DNA of 64,000 nt from Pyrobaculum oguniense TE7 (GTDB taxonomy: Archaea > Thermoproteota > Thermoprotei > Thermoproteales > Thermoproteaceae), in NCBI GenBank assembly GCA_000247545.1, contig CP003316.1, forward strand, positions 1,149,233-1,213,232. Direction: 5' to 3'. The translations under genes were made by a program, and so were the position numbers. Shown one piece after another: positions 26,538-35,532 of this stretch. Numbering within the stretch: the first letter of the stretch is position 1; every line of letters begins with the position of its first letter. The notes under the pieces are model-generated. The model ran no database searches and was not told where the DNA came from. It saw only the letters and a list, made by a program, of their open reading frames with translations.

Positions 26538-28610
26538 GTGTTGGCAGAGTTACGGGAAATTGTCGAAGGCCGTGTGGAGTATATAGACGACATCAAGCTT
26601 AAGGGAGAGGTTTACCTTTTCGTGTTGAGATCCCCATACGCCCGTGCCTTTGTCAAATCGATATCGCCTCCTAAAAACTACCTAGCCTTTTACACATCTA
26701 GAGAGCTCAAGGCCTTTCTGCCCCCACGCGACGTTGATAAGGCCAAGTATGTGGCGAAACACCCAGTCCTGGCCATTGGTTCCGTTAATTACGTAGGCCA
26801 GCCGGTGGCAGCGGTCGTTGTTGAGGACAAATACGATGGCGAAGATGCCCTAGAAGAGATACAGGTAGAATACGAGCCTTTAAAAGCGGTGGCCACTATA
26901 GAGGACGCATTGAGGGGGGATGTGGTTATCCATCAAGGAGCCGCTGATAATATCTCTCTAGATGTTGATATAAGGGGCGGGGATCTTGATGCATTTAAAC
27001 ACGCAGAACTCGTGGTACGCAGGAGGCTGTACCAATCCAGGCTTGTGAGCAATCCGCTAGAGCCTAAGGGTTGCATCGCATACTACGACGGTGCATACCT
27101 GCACATGTACGTATCAACGCAAGCGCCCTTCCGTATAAGAGCGGACATCAGCGAGGCATTGGGCATACCCCCGGAGATGATTAAGGTATATTCGCCTAAA
27201 AACGTGGGAGGCGGGTTTGGGAATAAGGTCCCCGCATATCCAGAATATGCCATAGCGGCCTACGCGTCGATGAAATTAAAGAGGCCTGTGAAATGGATAG
27301 AGACCAGGAGGGAGCATCTGAACAACCCCACTCAAGGGAGGGGTGTGTTGAGCGAGGTCGAGATATACGCCAAGCGGGACGGAACGATAATTGGGTTGAG
27401 AGGGCGAGTCATTGTCGATATAGGGGCCTACAATTTCACTATTAACACAAGAGCCGCTACGTTTATTGCAAGCCTATTAACAGGCCCGTATAGGATGAAG
27501 GCCGTTGACGTAAAGGCCATGGCCGTCTACACGAATTTGCCCCCCACAGGCCCCTATAGAGGCGGAGGGAGGCCCGAAGCAGCCCTTATTCACGAGACGG
27601 CCGTTGACGCCTTAGCAGAGGAGCTGGGCGTAGATCCTCTGGAAATTAGGCTCAAAAATGTGGCCGAGAACGGCTATAAGACCCCCACTGGGTGGGATTT
27701 GGGAAATTACGGGGGGCGTGAGGTGTTAGAAAAAGCAGGCGCCGTATACAAGAAGCTAAAAGAGCAGTACCCCGGCGCAGGAGTCGCTATATCGTTTTTT
27801 GCCGAACATATAAGAGTTGTTCCAGGAGAAAGTTGTAGGATCTCTATCAAGAACTGCAGAGTTGTTGTCGGGCTAGGCGGCATCGGGCCTCATGGCCAGG
27901 CGCATAGATCCGCCCTGAGGATAGTAGCCGCGAGGGCGCTGGGCCTATCGCCTGAAGATGTGGATATCGTACTCGCCACCACTGAGGCGTCAAGATGGGG
28001 CGCTGGGAGTTTTGGGAGTAGATCGCTCACGGTCGGGGCTGCGGCGATAATAAAGACGGCGGAGCTCCTAATGGAGGTGGTGCGGCGCAAGGGACTTTCG
28101 TGGCCAAAGGACATGTGCGCCTTAGAGGGGCTAGTCGTTGAGGGCGAGTTTAAGGGCAACGACGTATTCGGCGCAGGAGCCCACGTGGCGGTTGTCGACA
28201 TAGTACAAGGCAAGCCCCGAATCTTATATTACTATGCAGTTGACAATGTGGGAAATGTCATACTAAAGGACCAGGTTGAGGCACAGATAATAGGCGGCGT
28301 GGCGCAAGGCGCGACCCAAGTGTTCTTTGAAGAGGCCAAATACGACGAGGAGGGAAACCCCCTCTTCTTCTCAATAATTGGCTCGGGCTTTCCCACATCG
28401 CTTGACTTGTATCTGCCCATAGAGACCGACATCCTCACAATACCGTCGTCATTGCCGGGCGGATTTCTCGGCGTCGGGGAGGCGGGCACCACCGGCGGCC
28501 TCTCCGCCGTGTTTCTGGCCTTAGAAAAAGCCCTAAGAAAGAAGGGCATAGCTGAGAGGTTGGAGAGAACACCTCTACCAGATGCACTGTACTCAAAACT
28601 AATAGATTAG
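26538..28610 (+). CDS. Molybdenum hydroxylase large, Mo-cofactor-binding subunit (CoxL/XdhA type)
   Basis: A 690-residue Mo-cytosine/pterin-dinucleotide subunit. Typical segments are VNYVGQPVAAVVV near 77, the cofactor motif KNVGGGFGNK near 222, GPYRGGGRPEAALIHE near 337, and at the end GVGEAGTTGG with the catalytic Glu base near 643. It is shorter than the usual 750-800. The active-site loop of true CO dehydrogenases (VAYRCSFR with Cys) is absent: the corresponding place reads PYRGGGR. The substrate is therefore probably an aromatic, heteroaromatic or aldehyde compound. The GTG start at 26538 follows a long A/T-rich region. It is separated from the other two subunits by six genes. Confidence 0.88.
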   Translation: MLAELREIVEGRVEYIDDIKLKGEVYLFVLRSPYARAFVKSISPPKNYLAFYTSRELKAFLPPRDVDKAKYVAKHPVLAIGSVNYVGQPVAAVVVEDKYDGEDALEEIQVEYEPLKAVATIEDALRGDVVIHQGAADNISLDVDIRGGDLDAFKHAELVVRRRLYQSRLVSNPLEPKGCIAYYDGAYLHMYVSTQAPFRIRADISEALGIPPEMIKVYSPKNVGGGFGNKVPAYPEYAIAAYASMKLKRPVKWIETRREHLNNPTQGRGVLSEVEIYAKRDGTIIGLRGRVIVDIGAYNFTINTRAATFIASLLTGPYRMKAVDVKAMAVYTNLPPTGPYRGGGRPEAALIHETAVDALAEELGVDPLEIRLKNVAENGYKTPTGWDLGNYGGREVLEKAGAVYKKLKEQYPGAGVAISFFAEHIRVVPGESCRISIKNCRVVVGLGGIGPHGQAHRSALRIVAARALGLSPEDVDIVLATTEASRWGAGSFGSRSLTVGAAAIIKTAELLMEVVRRKGLSWPKDMCALEGLVVEGEFKGNDVFGAGAHVAVVDIVQGKPRILYYYAVDNVGNVILKDQVEAQIIGGVAQGATQVFFEEAKYDEEGNPLFFSIIGSGFPTSLDLYLPIETDILTIPSSLPGGFLGVGEAGTTGGLSAVFLALEKALRKKGIAERLERTPLPDALYSKLID

Positions 28611-28665
28611 AACTAATTACGTATATGTTCTGAAAATCTTTTTTTAAACAACGACAAAGGCAGAC

Positions 28666-29952
28666 ATGTCGAGGGTTGTATACATAGGAATCATCATAAT
28701 CTTAATACTCGCAGTGGTGGCAAGCTTTTTAGCCTTCCAAAGTCCTCCCCCCGTCGCTACGCCTACAGGTACGCAGACACCGCCGGCAACCACGCCTACA
28801 ATTAGCCCGACACCTGCAGCCACGCCTCAGGTGGTAAAGGTTGGATTCTTAGGGCCTGTTACTACCACATACGGCACTATAGCGCTCAACTCTATAAGGC
28901 TCGCTGTCGAAGAGATAAACAACGCAGGCGGCGTCCTCGGAAGGAGGATAGAGATCGTGGTCTTCGATGATCAGAACAGGCCCGATCTGGCTGTAACTGG
29001 GTTCAGGAAACTAGTCGAGGAGGATAAAGTCGTAGCTGTATTTGGCGTACACAGCTCTGCCGTTGGCCTAGCCCTACTGCCGCTTATAAAAGAGGCGAAA
29101 GTGCCCGTCTTCGCCATGGGCGCCGTGGCCGATGCCATTGATGTCCAGGTCGCGATGAACGAGTCGTTGAAGTACTGGTTCAGGTTTAACGTAAATGCAT
29201 CTATGCACGCTTTAATGGTAACAGAGCCGGCTAAGTATATTGCCCAAAAATCCGGCTTCACTAAGGTGGGCCTACTTTACGACCAACACGCGTGGACAGA
29301 GGCGGTTGTCAAGAGGGCGAAGGAGGAGCTTGCCAAAGCTGGCCTGCAGATAGTATACGAGGGGACGATAGATCCCGGCAAGACCACGTCGTTTGTGCCC
29401 ATGTTATCAAAGGCTAGAGATGCAGGCGTTCAGATATTATTAGTATGGACTGCTTACGGTGACGGTAAGGTGCTACAACGCGATTACTACTCCATGAAGC
29501 CTCCATTTGTCCTAATACAATTCGACGTCGTAGGCATGGGCACATTGCAGTGGGATGTCACAGGAGGCTCGTTGCCGTATCAGATATTTGCTTGGTACTT
29601 CTTCGCAAAGACGCCGGAAGCTCAGAAATTCAGCAAAGCGTATGAGGAGAGGTACGAGCCGCTCCGGTACTTCTACCCTCCGTATTTCATGTACGATGCC
29701 GTATATGCGTGGAAATCCGCGGTGGAGAAAGCAGGAACATTTAGTGGAGACGCCGTGGCCGACGCGTTGTACAAATACGGCTACAGTGGAGTGTCGGGTT
29801 ACTGGAAGTTCACAGCAGGTCACTCCCCGTTGTTTGGGCCTGGCTATATCACCACGGTAGCGGTGCAGTGGACTGAGAAGGGAGATGTTAAAATAGTGTG
29901 GCCCCCTAATCTAGCAGAGGGCGATGTGAGTCTACCGCCCTGGATGAAATGA
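28666..29952 (+). CDS. Branched-chain-amino-acid-type ABC transporter, substrate-binding protein
   Basis: A 428-residue LivJ/LivK-type periplasmic-binding protein anchored at the cell surface. The N-terminal hydrophobic segment (about 5-25) is followed by a Thr/Pro-rich linker of about 30 residues. The binding domain then starts with VKVGFLGPVTTTYGTIALN and contains RRIEIVVFDDQNRPDLA. Such proteins in catabolic clusters commonly bind aromatic acids rather than Leu/Val. It overlaps the permease gene by 4 nt. TTTTTTTAAAC at about 28639-28649 is a likely promoter, centred 22 nt before ATG. Confidence 0.88.
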   Translation: MSRVVYIGIIIILILAVVASFLAFQSPPPVATPTGTQTPPATTPTISPTPAATPQVVKVGFLGPVTTTYGTIALNSIRLAVEEINNAGGVLGRRIEIVVFDDQNRPDLAVTGFRKLVEEDKVVAVFGVHSSAVGLALLPLIKEAKVPVFAMGAVADAIDVQVAMNESLKYWFRFNVNASMHALMVTEPAKYIAQKSGFTKVGLLYDQHAWTEAVVKRAKEELAKAGLQIVYEGTIDPGKTTSFVPMLSKARDAGVQILLVWTAYGDGKVLQRDYYSMKPPFVLIQFDVVGMGTLQWDVTGGSLPYQIFAWYFFAKTPEAQKFSKAYEERYEPLRYFYPPYFMYDAVYAWKSAVEKAGTFSGDAVADALYKYGYSGVSGYWKFTAGHSPLFGPGYITTVAVQWTEKGDVKIVWPPNLAEGDVSLPPWMK

Positions 29953-30788
29953 TAGACATTATTTTTTACTCAATTGCAATAGGCACAGCATATGCCTTAA
30001 TGTCCTCTGGCTTTAACCTCCTTTTGGGAGTTGGCAGAGTTGTCAACTTGGCATATGGGGCTTTTATGGCGCTTACGGCGTATGTGTATAGTAGTTTGTC
30101 AGCATACGCCCCACCGGCCCTCGCGGCCATCGGGGCAATCGCGCTGATGTGTGCAATAGGCACATTCGGCTGGAGTCTTTTGCGCGTCTTAAGAAAAGAC
30201 GAGATGCTGATGATCGTGGTAACGCTTGCAGTAGCCCTCTTCATCGAGGGCGGGTTGCTATACGCCTATGGCCCCTATCAAAGGGTGGTGCCGCCGCTAG
30301 TAAGCGGAGCAGTATGGATTATACCCCTACAGTGGATAGCCGCCGTAGCAACCGGCGTAGCTGTCATTACATTGTATCACATTATTGTGAGCCACACAAG
30401 GATCGGCAAGGCAATGATAGCCACTGCCGAAAACCCAGAACTAGCATTAATGCTAGGCATACAAGTTGACAGAATTCTCTATTTCACCTCGTTTTTATCC
30501 TCTCTATTTGCAACAACCGCCGCCATAATGATCTCGCCAATGCTCACCGTTACTCCTCACATAGCCTGGCTTTTTCTCACAGCAGTCCTTGCCGTGTCTA
30601 TACTAGGCGGTATAGGAAACGTCATTGGCTCAATTGCCGCAGGTTATATCCTCTCGTTCGCAGAGACATTTTCAGCGTATTACGTCGATCCACACGTGAA
30701 AGCCTTTATCCCCGTCATGTTGGTCATACTTATACTGGTCTTCAGACCTAGGGGACTTTTTGGAAAGCAGGAGGAAAGATGGGCATAA
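29949..30788 (+). CDS. ABC transporter permease, LivH type
   Basis: A 279-residue inner-membrane permease with about eight hydrophobic segments. It starts IGTAYALMSSGFNLLLGVGRVVNLAYGAFMAL, typical of LivH, and has the ATPase-contact loop AEDPELALMLGIQ-like sequence (AENPELALMLGIQVDRI) near 160, ending FRPRGLFGKQ. It lies between the binding protein and LivM with overlaps of 4 and 10 nt. Confidence 0.9.
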   Translation: MIDIIFYSIAIGTAYALMSSGFNLLLGVGRVVNLAYGAFMALTAYVYSSLSAYAPPALAAIGAIALMCAIGTFGWSLLRVLRKDEMLMIVVTLAVALFIEGGLLYAYGPYQRVVPPLVSGAVWIIPLQWIAAVATGVAVITLYHIIVSHTRIGKAMIATAENPELALMLGIQVDRILYFTSFLSSLFATTAAIMISPMLTVTPHIAWLFLTAVLAVSILGGIGNVIGSIAAGYILSFAETFSAYYVDPHVKAFIPVMLVILILVFRPRGLFGKQEERWA

Positions 30789-31651
30789 GGGCGCAGGTAT
30801 TAACATTATTAGCATCTATCGTCTTGATAGTGATAGCCTATTCCTTAGCTAGCCCCCATTTCAAATACGTGTTTATACTTGCCGTTCTCTTCGGGGTGTT
30901 GGCCGCTACTTATGACTTCTCCTCAGCCAAGACGGGCTACATAAACCTCGGATACACTTTTGTTATAGGAGTTGCCGGCTATATAGGGGCGCTTCTTGCC
31001 AGCAACATATGGATAGCCTTGTTTTTATCAGCTGTTGGCGGATTCATAGCGGGGGTTATAATGTGGGCTCTAACTTTGAAATTAAGAGGGCCGTACTTCG
31101 CCGTCGCCACGATGGTTTTACCACTTTTATTGATATACCTAGCACGTTCTGCATATCCGATATTCAAAGGCGACGACGGAATTAGCTTGTGGAACCACAG
31201 CCAACAGCTCCCAGATGCACTGGTTCTAGCTCTAGCTATAGCTACTATGGCAATATTGGCATTGCTTAACATGTCTAGAATTGGGCGACTAGCCGATGCC
31301 ATTGCAATGGACGAAATGCTTGTGCCTTTTTATGGGATCGATATTAGATGGGTTAAGTTCATAATCAGCGCAATCGGATGCACCTTAGCTGGTCTCGCCT
31401 CGTTTATGCTAGTAGCAAAACAAGGTCTGATGTCAACTGCTGTGATAGAGCCAATTCCTTATATTGTATACCTGATTCTAGCTTCTGGGATAAGACCTGG
31501 TTCCTTCGCTATGGCTTTTTTAGCGGGCTTCTTTATATACATACTTGATGTATACTTAGCAACTACGCTATTCCAAGCCAAGATGCTGATAACGGGCGGA
31601 TTACTAGTCATTGTATATTACATAATTTGGCGTAGGTATGCTAGAAGTTAA
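30779..31651 (+). CDS. ABC transporter permease, LivM type
   Basis: A 290-residue permease with about nine membrane segments. The LivM-type features are AATYDFSSAKTGYINLGYT near 41-59, LKLRGPYFAVATMVL near 101, and the coupling-helix-like DAIAMDEMLVPFYGID near 172. The second half of the heterodimeric channel with LivH. It overlaps both neighbours and belongs to the five-gene importer. Confidence 0.9.
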   Translation: MGIRAQVLTLLASIVLIVIAYSLASPHFKYVFILAVLFGVLAATYDFSSAKTGYINLGYTFVIGVAGYIGALLASNIWIALFLSAVGGFIAGVIMWALTLKLRGPYFAVATMVLPLLLIYLARSAYPIFKGDDGISLWNHSQQLPDALVLALAIATMAILALLNMSRIGRLADAIAMDEMLVPFYGIDIRWVKFIISAIGCTLAGLASFMLVAKQGLMSTAVIEPIPYIVYLILASGIRPGSFAMAFLAGFFIYILDVYLATTLFQAKMLITGGLLVIVYYIIWRRYARS

Positions 31652-32312
31652 AGAGGTGACCAAGAAATACGGAGGTCTTATAGCGCTGGATTCTGTCAGT
31701 GTTGATTTTAAGAAAGAGGGAGTTACAGGCATCATAGGGCCCAATGGGTCTGGAAAGACCACTCTGTTAAATGTTATAAGCGGCCTAGTTAAACCAGATA
31801 AAGGACGGCTGTATCTAAATGGGGCGGATATCACGGATAAACCCGTACATCTCAGAGTGCGGCTGGGCATTGCAAGAACATTTCAATTCCCTAAGTATTT
31901 CTCTAAGTTTACAGTCTTGGAAAATCTCACCATAAACGCCGACGAGGATAAAGCCATGGAGGCCTTAAAGCTAGTAGATTTGGCACATAAGGCCAATACG
32001 CCGGCGAGGAACCTCACAATGTACGAAATACGGAAACTTGAAATTGCAAGAGCGCTAGCGCTAAGTCCCAGATATATATTACTAGATGAGCCACTCTCAG
32101 GCTTATCTTACGAAGAGTCGATATCCCTAAGCAATCTCTTAAAGGAGCTATCGGCAATGGGCTTTTCATTAATAGTCGTTGAACACAAGCTAAGCATATT
32201 GTTCAAATATGCTGAAAAAATCATAGTTATGGCCTCTGGTCGAGTAGTAGCAAATGGAACTCCGGAAGAGATAGCCAGTAATAGGGATTTGGTAAAGCAA
32301 CTAGGCCTATGA
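31638..32312 (+). CDS. ABC transporter ATP-binding protein, LivG type
   Basis: A 224-residue ATPase. Walker A GPNGSGKT is at 34-41, the signature region reads LTMYEIRKLEIARAL (a divergent ABC signature that lacks the usual LSGGQ) near 130, Walker B YILLDEPLSGLS near 151-162, and the switch His is in VVEHKLS near 182. LivG proteins commonly carry LSYGQQR here, so MYEIRK is a clear departure. It overlaps livF by 4 nt. Confidence 0.88.
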   Translation: MLEVKEVTKKYGGLIALDSVSVDFKKEGVTGIIGPNGSGKTTLLNVISGLVKPDKGRLYLNGADITDKPVHLRVRLGIARTFQFPKYFSKFTVLENLTINADEDKAMEALKLVDLAHKANTPARNLTMYEIRKLEIARALALSPRYILLDEPLSGLSYEESISLSNLLKELSAMGFSLIVVEHKLSILFKYAEKIIVMASGRVVANGTPEEIASNRDLVKQLGL

Positions 32313-32941
32313 TTTTGAGCACCTCAAATCTTAATTGTGGATATGGAAAAATGCTAGTCGCTGAAAACATTAACATTCATGTAAAGCAAGGGGAAATAGT
32401 AGGGATCTATGGACCCAACGGAGCTGGTAAGACCACCCTGCTAAGGACAATAGCCGGCTTGCTTAGGCCGTTGGGAGGAAAAATCTACTTCACAGGCATA
32501 GACATAACAGATATGTCGGCCAGGAAGCGGGTGAGATTAGGGATAAGGTACATACCCGACAGAGGCCATGTGTTTAGATCCCTGTCTGTTGAGGATAATA
32601 TCCGTTTAGTGCATACAGGCGAGATTGACTGGGATAAGTTTTTACTTAAGATAAATCGTAGAATGCCCGCCGCTAATTTAAGCGGGGGACAAATGAGATT
32701 ATTAAGCCTCGCAATGGCCTACTATACAAGGCCCCGCCTACTTCTTCTAGATGAGCCATCCCAGGGTTTATTCCAGCGGGCAAAATACGACGTAATACTT
32801 ATTTTAAAGACGTTGAAAGAAGAAGGTGTTACAATGCTAATCGCAGAGCAAGACGCCGAGTTCATATCATCACTAGCTGATAGAATTTATATAATTGAAT
32901 CTGGAATAATTAAAAAGGAAGTTTTACCTAATAATTTATAA
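32309..32941 (+). CDS. ABC transporter ATP-binding protein, LivF type
   Basis: A 210-residue ATPase. Walker A GPNGAGKT is near 34-41, the intact signature LSGGQMRLLSLAMAYY near 125, and Walker B LLLLDEPSQGL near 149. It is the last gene of the importer. A T-rich stretch (CTTTACTTTTTT) downstream at about 32971-32982 could end transcription, as archaeal termination is often at T-runs. Confidence 0.9.
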   Translation: MILSTSNLNCGYGKMLVAENINIHVKQGEIVGIYGPNGAGKTTLLRTIAGLLRPLGGKIYFTGIDITDMSARKRVRLGIRYIPDRGHVFRSLSVEDNIRLVHTGEIDWDKFLLKINRRMPAANLSGGQMRLLSLAMAYYTRPRLLLLDEPSQGLFQRAKYDVILILKTLKEEGVTMLIAEQDAEFISSLADRIYIIESGIIKKEVLPNNL

Positions 32942-33061
32942 AATATTTTAAAAGTAGTTCATTAATTCTCTTTACTTTTTTAAAAATATCTAATAACGAA
33001 GACTAATTTGATAATAACTATAATTACAGAAAAAAATTAATTTCTATTTCTTTTATCATAC
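32942..33061. promoter_or_regulatory. A/T-rich region before the AbrB/PhoU-like gene
   Basis: This 120-bp stretch is strongly A/T-rich, contains the T-run above and several TAATTA-like words, and precedes the GTG start at 33062. It probably holds a terminator for the importer and a promoter for the regulator, but no single box stands out. Confidence 0.35.
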
Positions 33062-34021
33062 GTGCGTGTGAATTGGTATGTTAGGAAGCTTCAGAAGATT
33101 AGGCACGGATCATATGTGATCAGCCTCCCACCAGAATGGGTGTCAAAGGAGGGTCTCAGGCCTCATAATGAATTATATTTAATTACAAACGATGGTTGTT
33201 TATTCATCTATTTGCCATATGAATTTGATTCAGTTTCAGTTGATGTTACGAATATTGATAATACTGTAATTAAATACTTAATTTTAACATATTATATGCA
33301 AGGAGCTAGTGAAATATATATATATTCCCAAGGACCGCTACCGGCAGAAACCAAGCGATTTGTCAAGGAGGTTGTAAGAAAATTACGGAATAGTGACATA
33401 ACTGACATGGGACTCACCTACATGTTTGTGAAATTTAAGGATGAAACGCCTTTTATATCGCTTAACGACTTTCTGGAAGAAGTTGATAATATGTTTAAAT
33501 TTGTAGTTAATGCTGTAAATGATCTTATAGATGGTTTGATAAATGATAATAGTATTATTATTAAAGAAGTTATTGAGAGAACTGAAGATTTTGATAGAAA
33601 TTATAGATATATGATTAGGATAATTTCTAAAATGGCTCAGTTTCCTCAGTACAACGTCTTTTCCTCTCCCAGAGAGCTCATCGCCTACGCTGCCCTATCA
33701 AAGGATCTATCTCGTGCTGTTTATCATCTCTCCAAAGTAGCTGAACACGCCATGGACTCCGATATAATCAATAATGAAGCATTAATTTTAACGAGAGAAT
33801 CATATAATGATTTATATAAGTTTTATAAAACACAAAATCTTGAATTAGTTGCTCACTTGAGACATAATTACGCAGAAATAAAGAGGAGGCTTGCTAAGTC
33901 AGCTAATTTCGCGGAGTACGAGCTACGTAGGCTAGCCGCATATTCAATAGCCTTGATGGATGATATTCTAAATATATATCTAGTACCTCCCAAAAAGAAA
34001 AAACTTATAGGAAACAATTAA
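33062..34021 (+). CDS. AbrB-type DNA-binding / PhoU-like regulator
   Basis: A 319-residue protein. Residues 5-50 form a SpoVT/AbrB-like swapped-hairpin (RKLQKIRHGSYVISLPPEWV, then GLRPHNELYLI), and the rest is helical with a PhoU-like pattern (EEVDNMFKFVVNAVNDLID near 140; later ERTEDFDRNYRYMIRIISKM). Archaeal AbrB-PhoU proteins are thought to be transcriptional or phosphate-type regulators. The gene is much more A/T-rich than its neighbours and is the last rightward gene of the block. Its start is a GTG at 33062. It may regulate the importer or the catabolic genes. Confidence 0.75.
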   Translation: MRVNWYVRKLQKIRHGSYVISLPPEWVSKEGLRPHNELYLITNDGCLFIYLPYEFDSVSVDVTNIDNTVIKYLILTYYMQGASEIYIYSQGPLPAETKRFVKEVVRKLRNSDITDMGLTYMFVKFKDETPFISLNDFLEEVDNMFKFVVNAVNDLIDGLINDNSIIIKEVIERTEDFDRNYRYMIRIISKMAQFPQYNVFSSPRELIAYAALSKDLSRAVYHLSKVAEHAMDSDIINNEALILTRESYNDLYKFYKTQNLELVAHLRHNYAEIKRRLAKSANFAEYELRRLAAYSIALMDDILNIYLVPPKKKKLIGNN

Positions 34022-34042
34022 TGTCTTCCTATAATCAATTTC

Positions 34043-34804
34043 TTAGCTGTACCGCTTTACGGCTCTAAAGTAGATCACCGCAGCGGCGATAGAGGGGATG
34101 AGCATAAGACTAGCCAGGGCGTAGATGGTAGGATCTCCCCTCCCCCTGGCGGCGTAGTTCCAAAGTAGGATCGGCGCGGTGATAAAGTCTGGGCTTGTGG
34201 TGAAGGCGGTTTTTATATAAGTGTCAAAGGAGTTGGCAAACACTATTAAAAACGTCGCGATGAATGCCGGAAAAAGAATCGGCGCTATTACGGAAAGCAC
34301 TGTCCTAAGTTCCGATGCTCCCAGTATTCTCGCCGCCTCTACTACGTTTCTGCCAACGTAGGAGACGTAGGGCGCCATTAAGACGTGGGCCATGGGAAGA
34401 GTGTAGGCTAGGTGTGCTAGGAAGACTCCCACGGGGCCGAAGAGATTTACATTAGCATAGTCCTTGAGGAGCGACAACGCCGCGGCAAACGCCAGCGCCT
34501 CCGATACCTCGGGCATCACCACGGCGCCTTGGGAGAATGCAATATACCTATCGCCGCGTAGCGTATATGCCATAAACAAGCCGAGCAACGTGGAGAGAAG
34601 AGCCACGCCCAGCGCAATTACCGTGCTGTTAAGCACAGCCTGCCACGCCAAGTCCCACCCAAACAGGGCTTGGTACCAGCGCAGAGTAAACCCACCCCAC
34701 ACGTATGGGAGCTTGCTATTGTTAAAGGAGAGGACAACCACGACGCCTATGGGCACGTACATCGCCGCGATCAAGGCCCAAGTGTAAATCCTCAAAACCC
34801 TCAT
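34043..34804 (-). CDS. ABC transporter permease, PotC/FbpB-like
   Basis: A 253-residue binding-protein-dependent permease with about six membrane segments. The EAA coupling loop is NVVEAARILGASELRTVLSVIAPIL near 147-171. It resembles PotC-type permeases for spermidine/putrescine, Fe3+ or thiamine. It follows the PotB-like gene with 4-nt overlap. Substrate cannot be assigned because no binding protein gene is adjacent. Confidence 0.87.
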   Translation of the reverse strand: MRVLRIYTWALIAAMYVPIGVVVVLSFNNSKLPYVWGGFTLRWYQALFGWDLAWQAVLNSTVIALGVALLSTLLGLFMAYTLRGDRYIAFSQGAVVMPEVSEALAFAAALSLLKDYANVNLFGPVGVFLAHLAYTLPMAHVLMAPYVSYVGRNVVEAARILGASELRTVLSVIAPILFPAFIATFLIVFANSFDTYIKTAFTTSPDFITAPILLWNYAARGRGDPTIYALASLMLIPSIAAAVIYFRAVKRYS

Positions 34805-35532
34805 ATCGAGAACGAGCGTATAGTCTTAACCACTACGTAGGTGGCCAACAAAGACAGCGCTGCCAGTAGCATTGACAGCACGGATCCGCTTAAAAAATCC
34901 CTGGCCTTGAAGTATAAGTCCCAGATATAACTGCCCACTGTATACACCTTCCAGGCCCCCAACACAGCCGGCATAATCACCTCGCCCACAGCGAAGAGGA
35001 AGATCAGTATAAAGGCGGCGACTACGCCCGGCATCGTAAGCGGGAGCTCCACTCTTAGAAACGCCTGCGCTCTCGACGCGCCGAGGACTCTTGCGGCTTG
35101 GGTTGGGGTCTCGCTCAACTTCTCTATCGCAGCATACAACGTGAGAACCGCGTAGGGGAAGTACTCATATACCATGCCCACAACCACCCCCAAGGCGGTG
35201 CCCCAGAGGACTATGCCAGTAATCCTCTCCACCACAGAAAAAACCACGAGGAGGGAATAGGCCTTGAGTAGGGTCCCCACCCAAAGCGGAGCTATAAGCA
35301 GGGCGAACTCCAGCTCGTTGCCCCTCTTGGCTAGGTAATACGCAGCCGGATACGCAAGCGCTATTGCAATGGCCGCGGTCACCAGCGCCAGCATGAAGGT
35401 GGTAGCCAACATGCTCATTGAGGGGAGCTTCAACACTCCGCCCCCCGACATGTAATAGCCCAGGGCTAAAAAGGGCACGTAAAACAACAAAACGACGGCG
35501 GCAAACGCGACCAGCGCCACCTTCTTTATCAT
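34801..35532 (-). CDS. ABC transporter permease, PotB-like
   Basis: A 243-residue permease with about six membrane segments and the EAA loop PTQAARVLGASRAQAFLRVELPL near 148. It forms a heterodimeric channel with the downstream PotC-like protein. It overlaps the ATPase gene and the second permease by 4 nt each. Confidence 0.87.
   Translation of the reverse strand: MIKKVALVAFAAVVLLFYVPFLALGYYMSGGGVLKLPSMSMLATTFMLALVTAAIAIALAYPAAYYLAKRGNELEFALLIAPLWVGTLLKAYSLLVVFSVVERITGIVLWGTALGVVVGMVYEYFPYAVLTLYAAIEKLSETPTQAARVLGASRAQAFLRVELPLTMPGVVAAFILIFLFAVGEVIMPAVLGAWKVYTVGSYIWDLYFKARDFLSGSVLSMLLAALSLLATYVVVKTIRSFSI

Noticed and set aside
26538-28610. Aerobic CO dehydrogenase function for the CoxSML-type enzyme
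   Set aside because: The CO dehydrogenase active-site loop with its Cys is absent, and the context is aromatic catabolism.
31715-31760. A broken LivG gene
   Set aside because: Only the signature motif is unusual; Walker A, Walker B, the switch His and the reading frame are intact.
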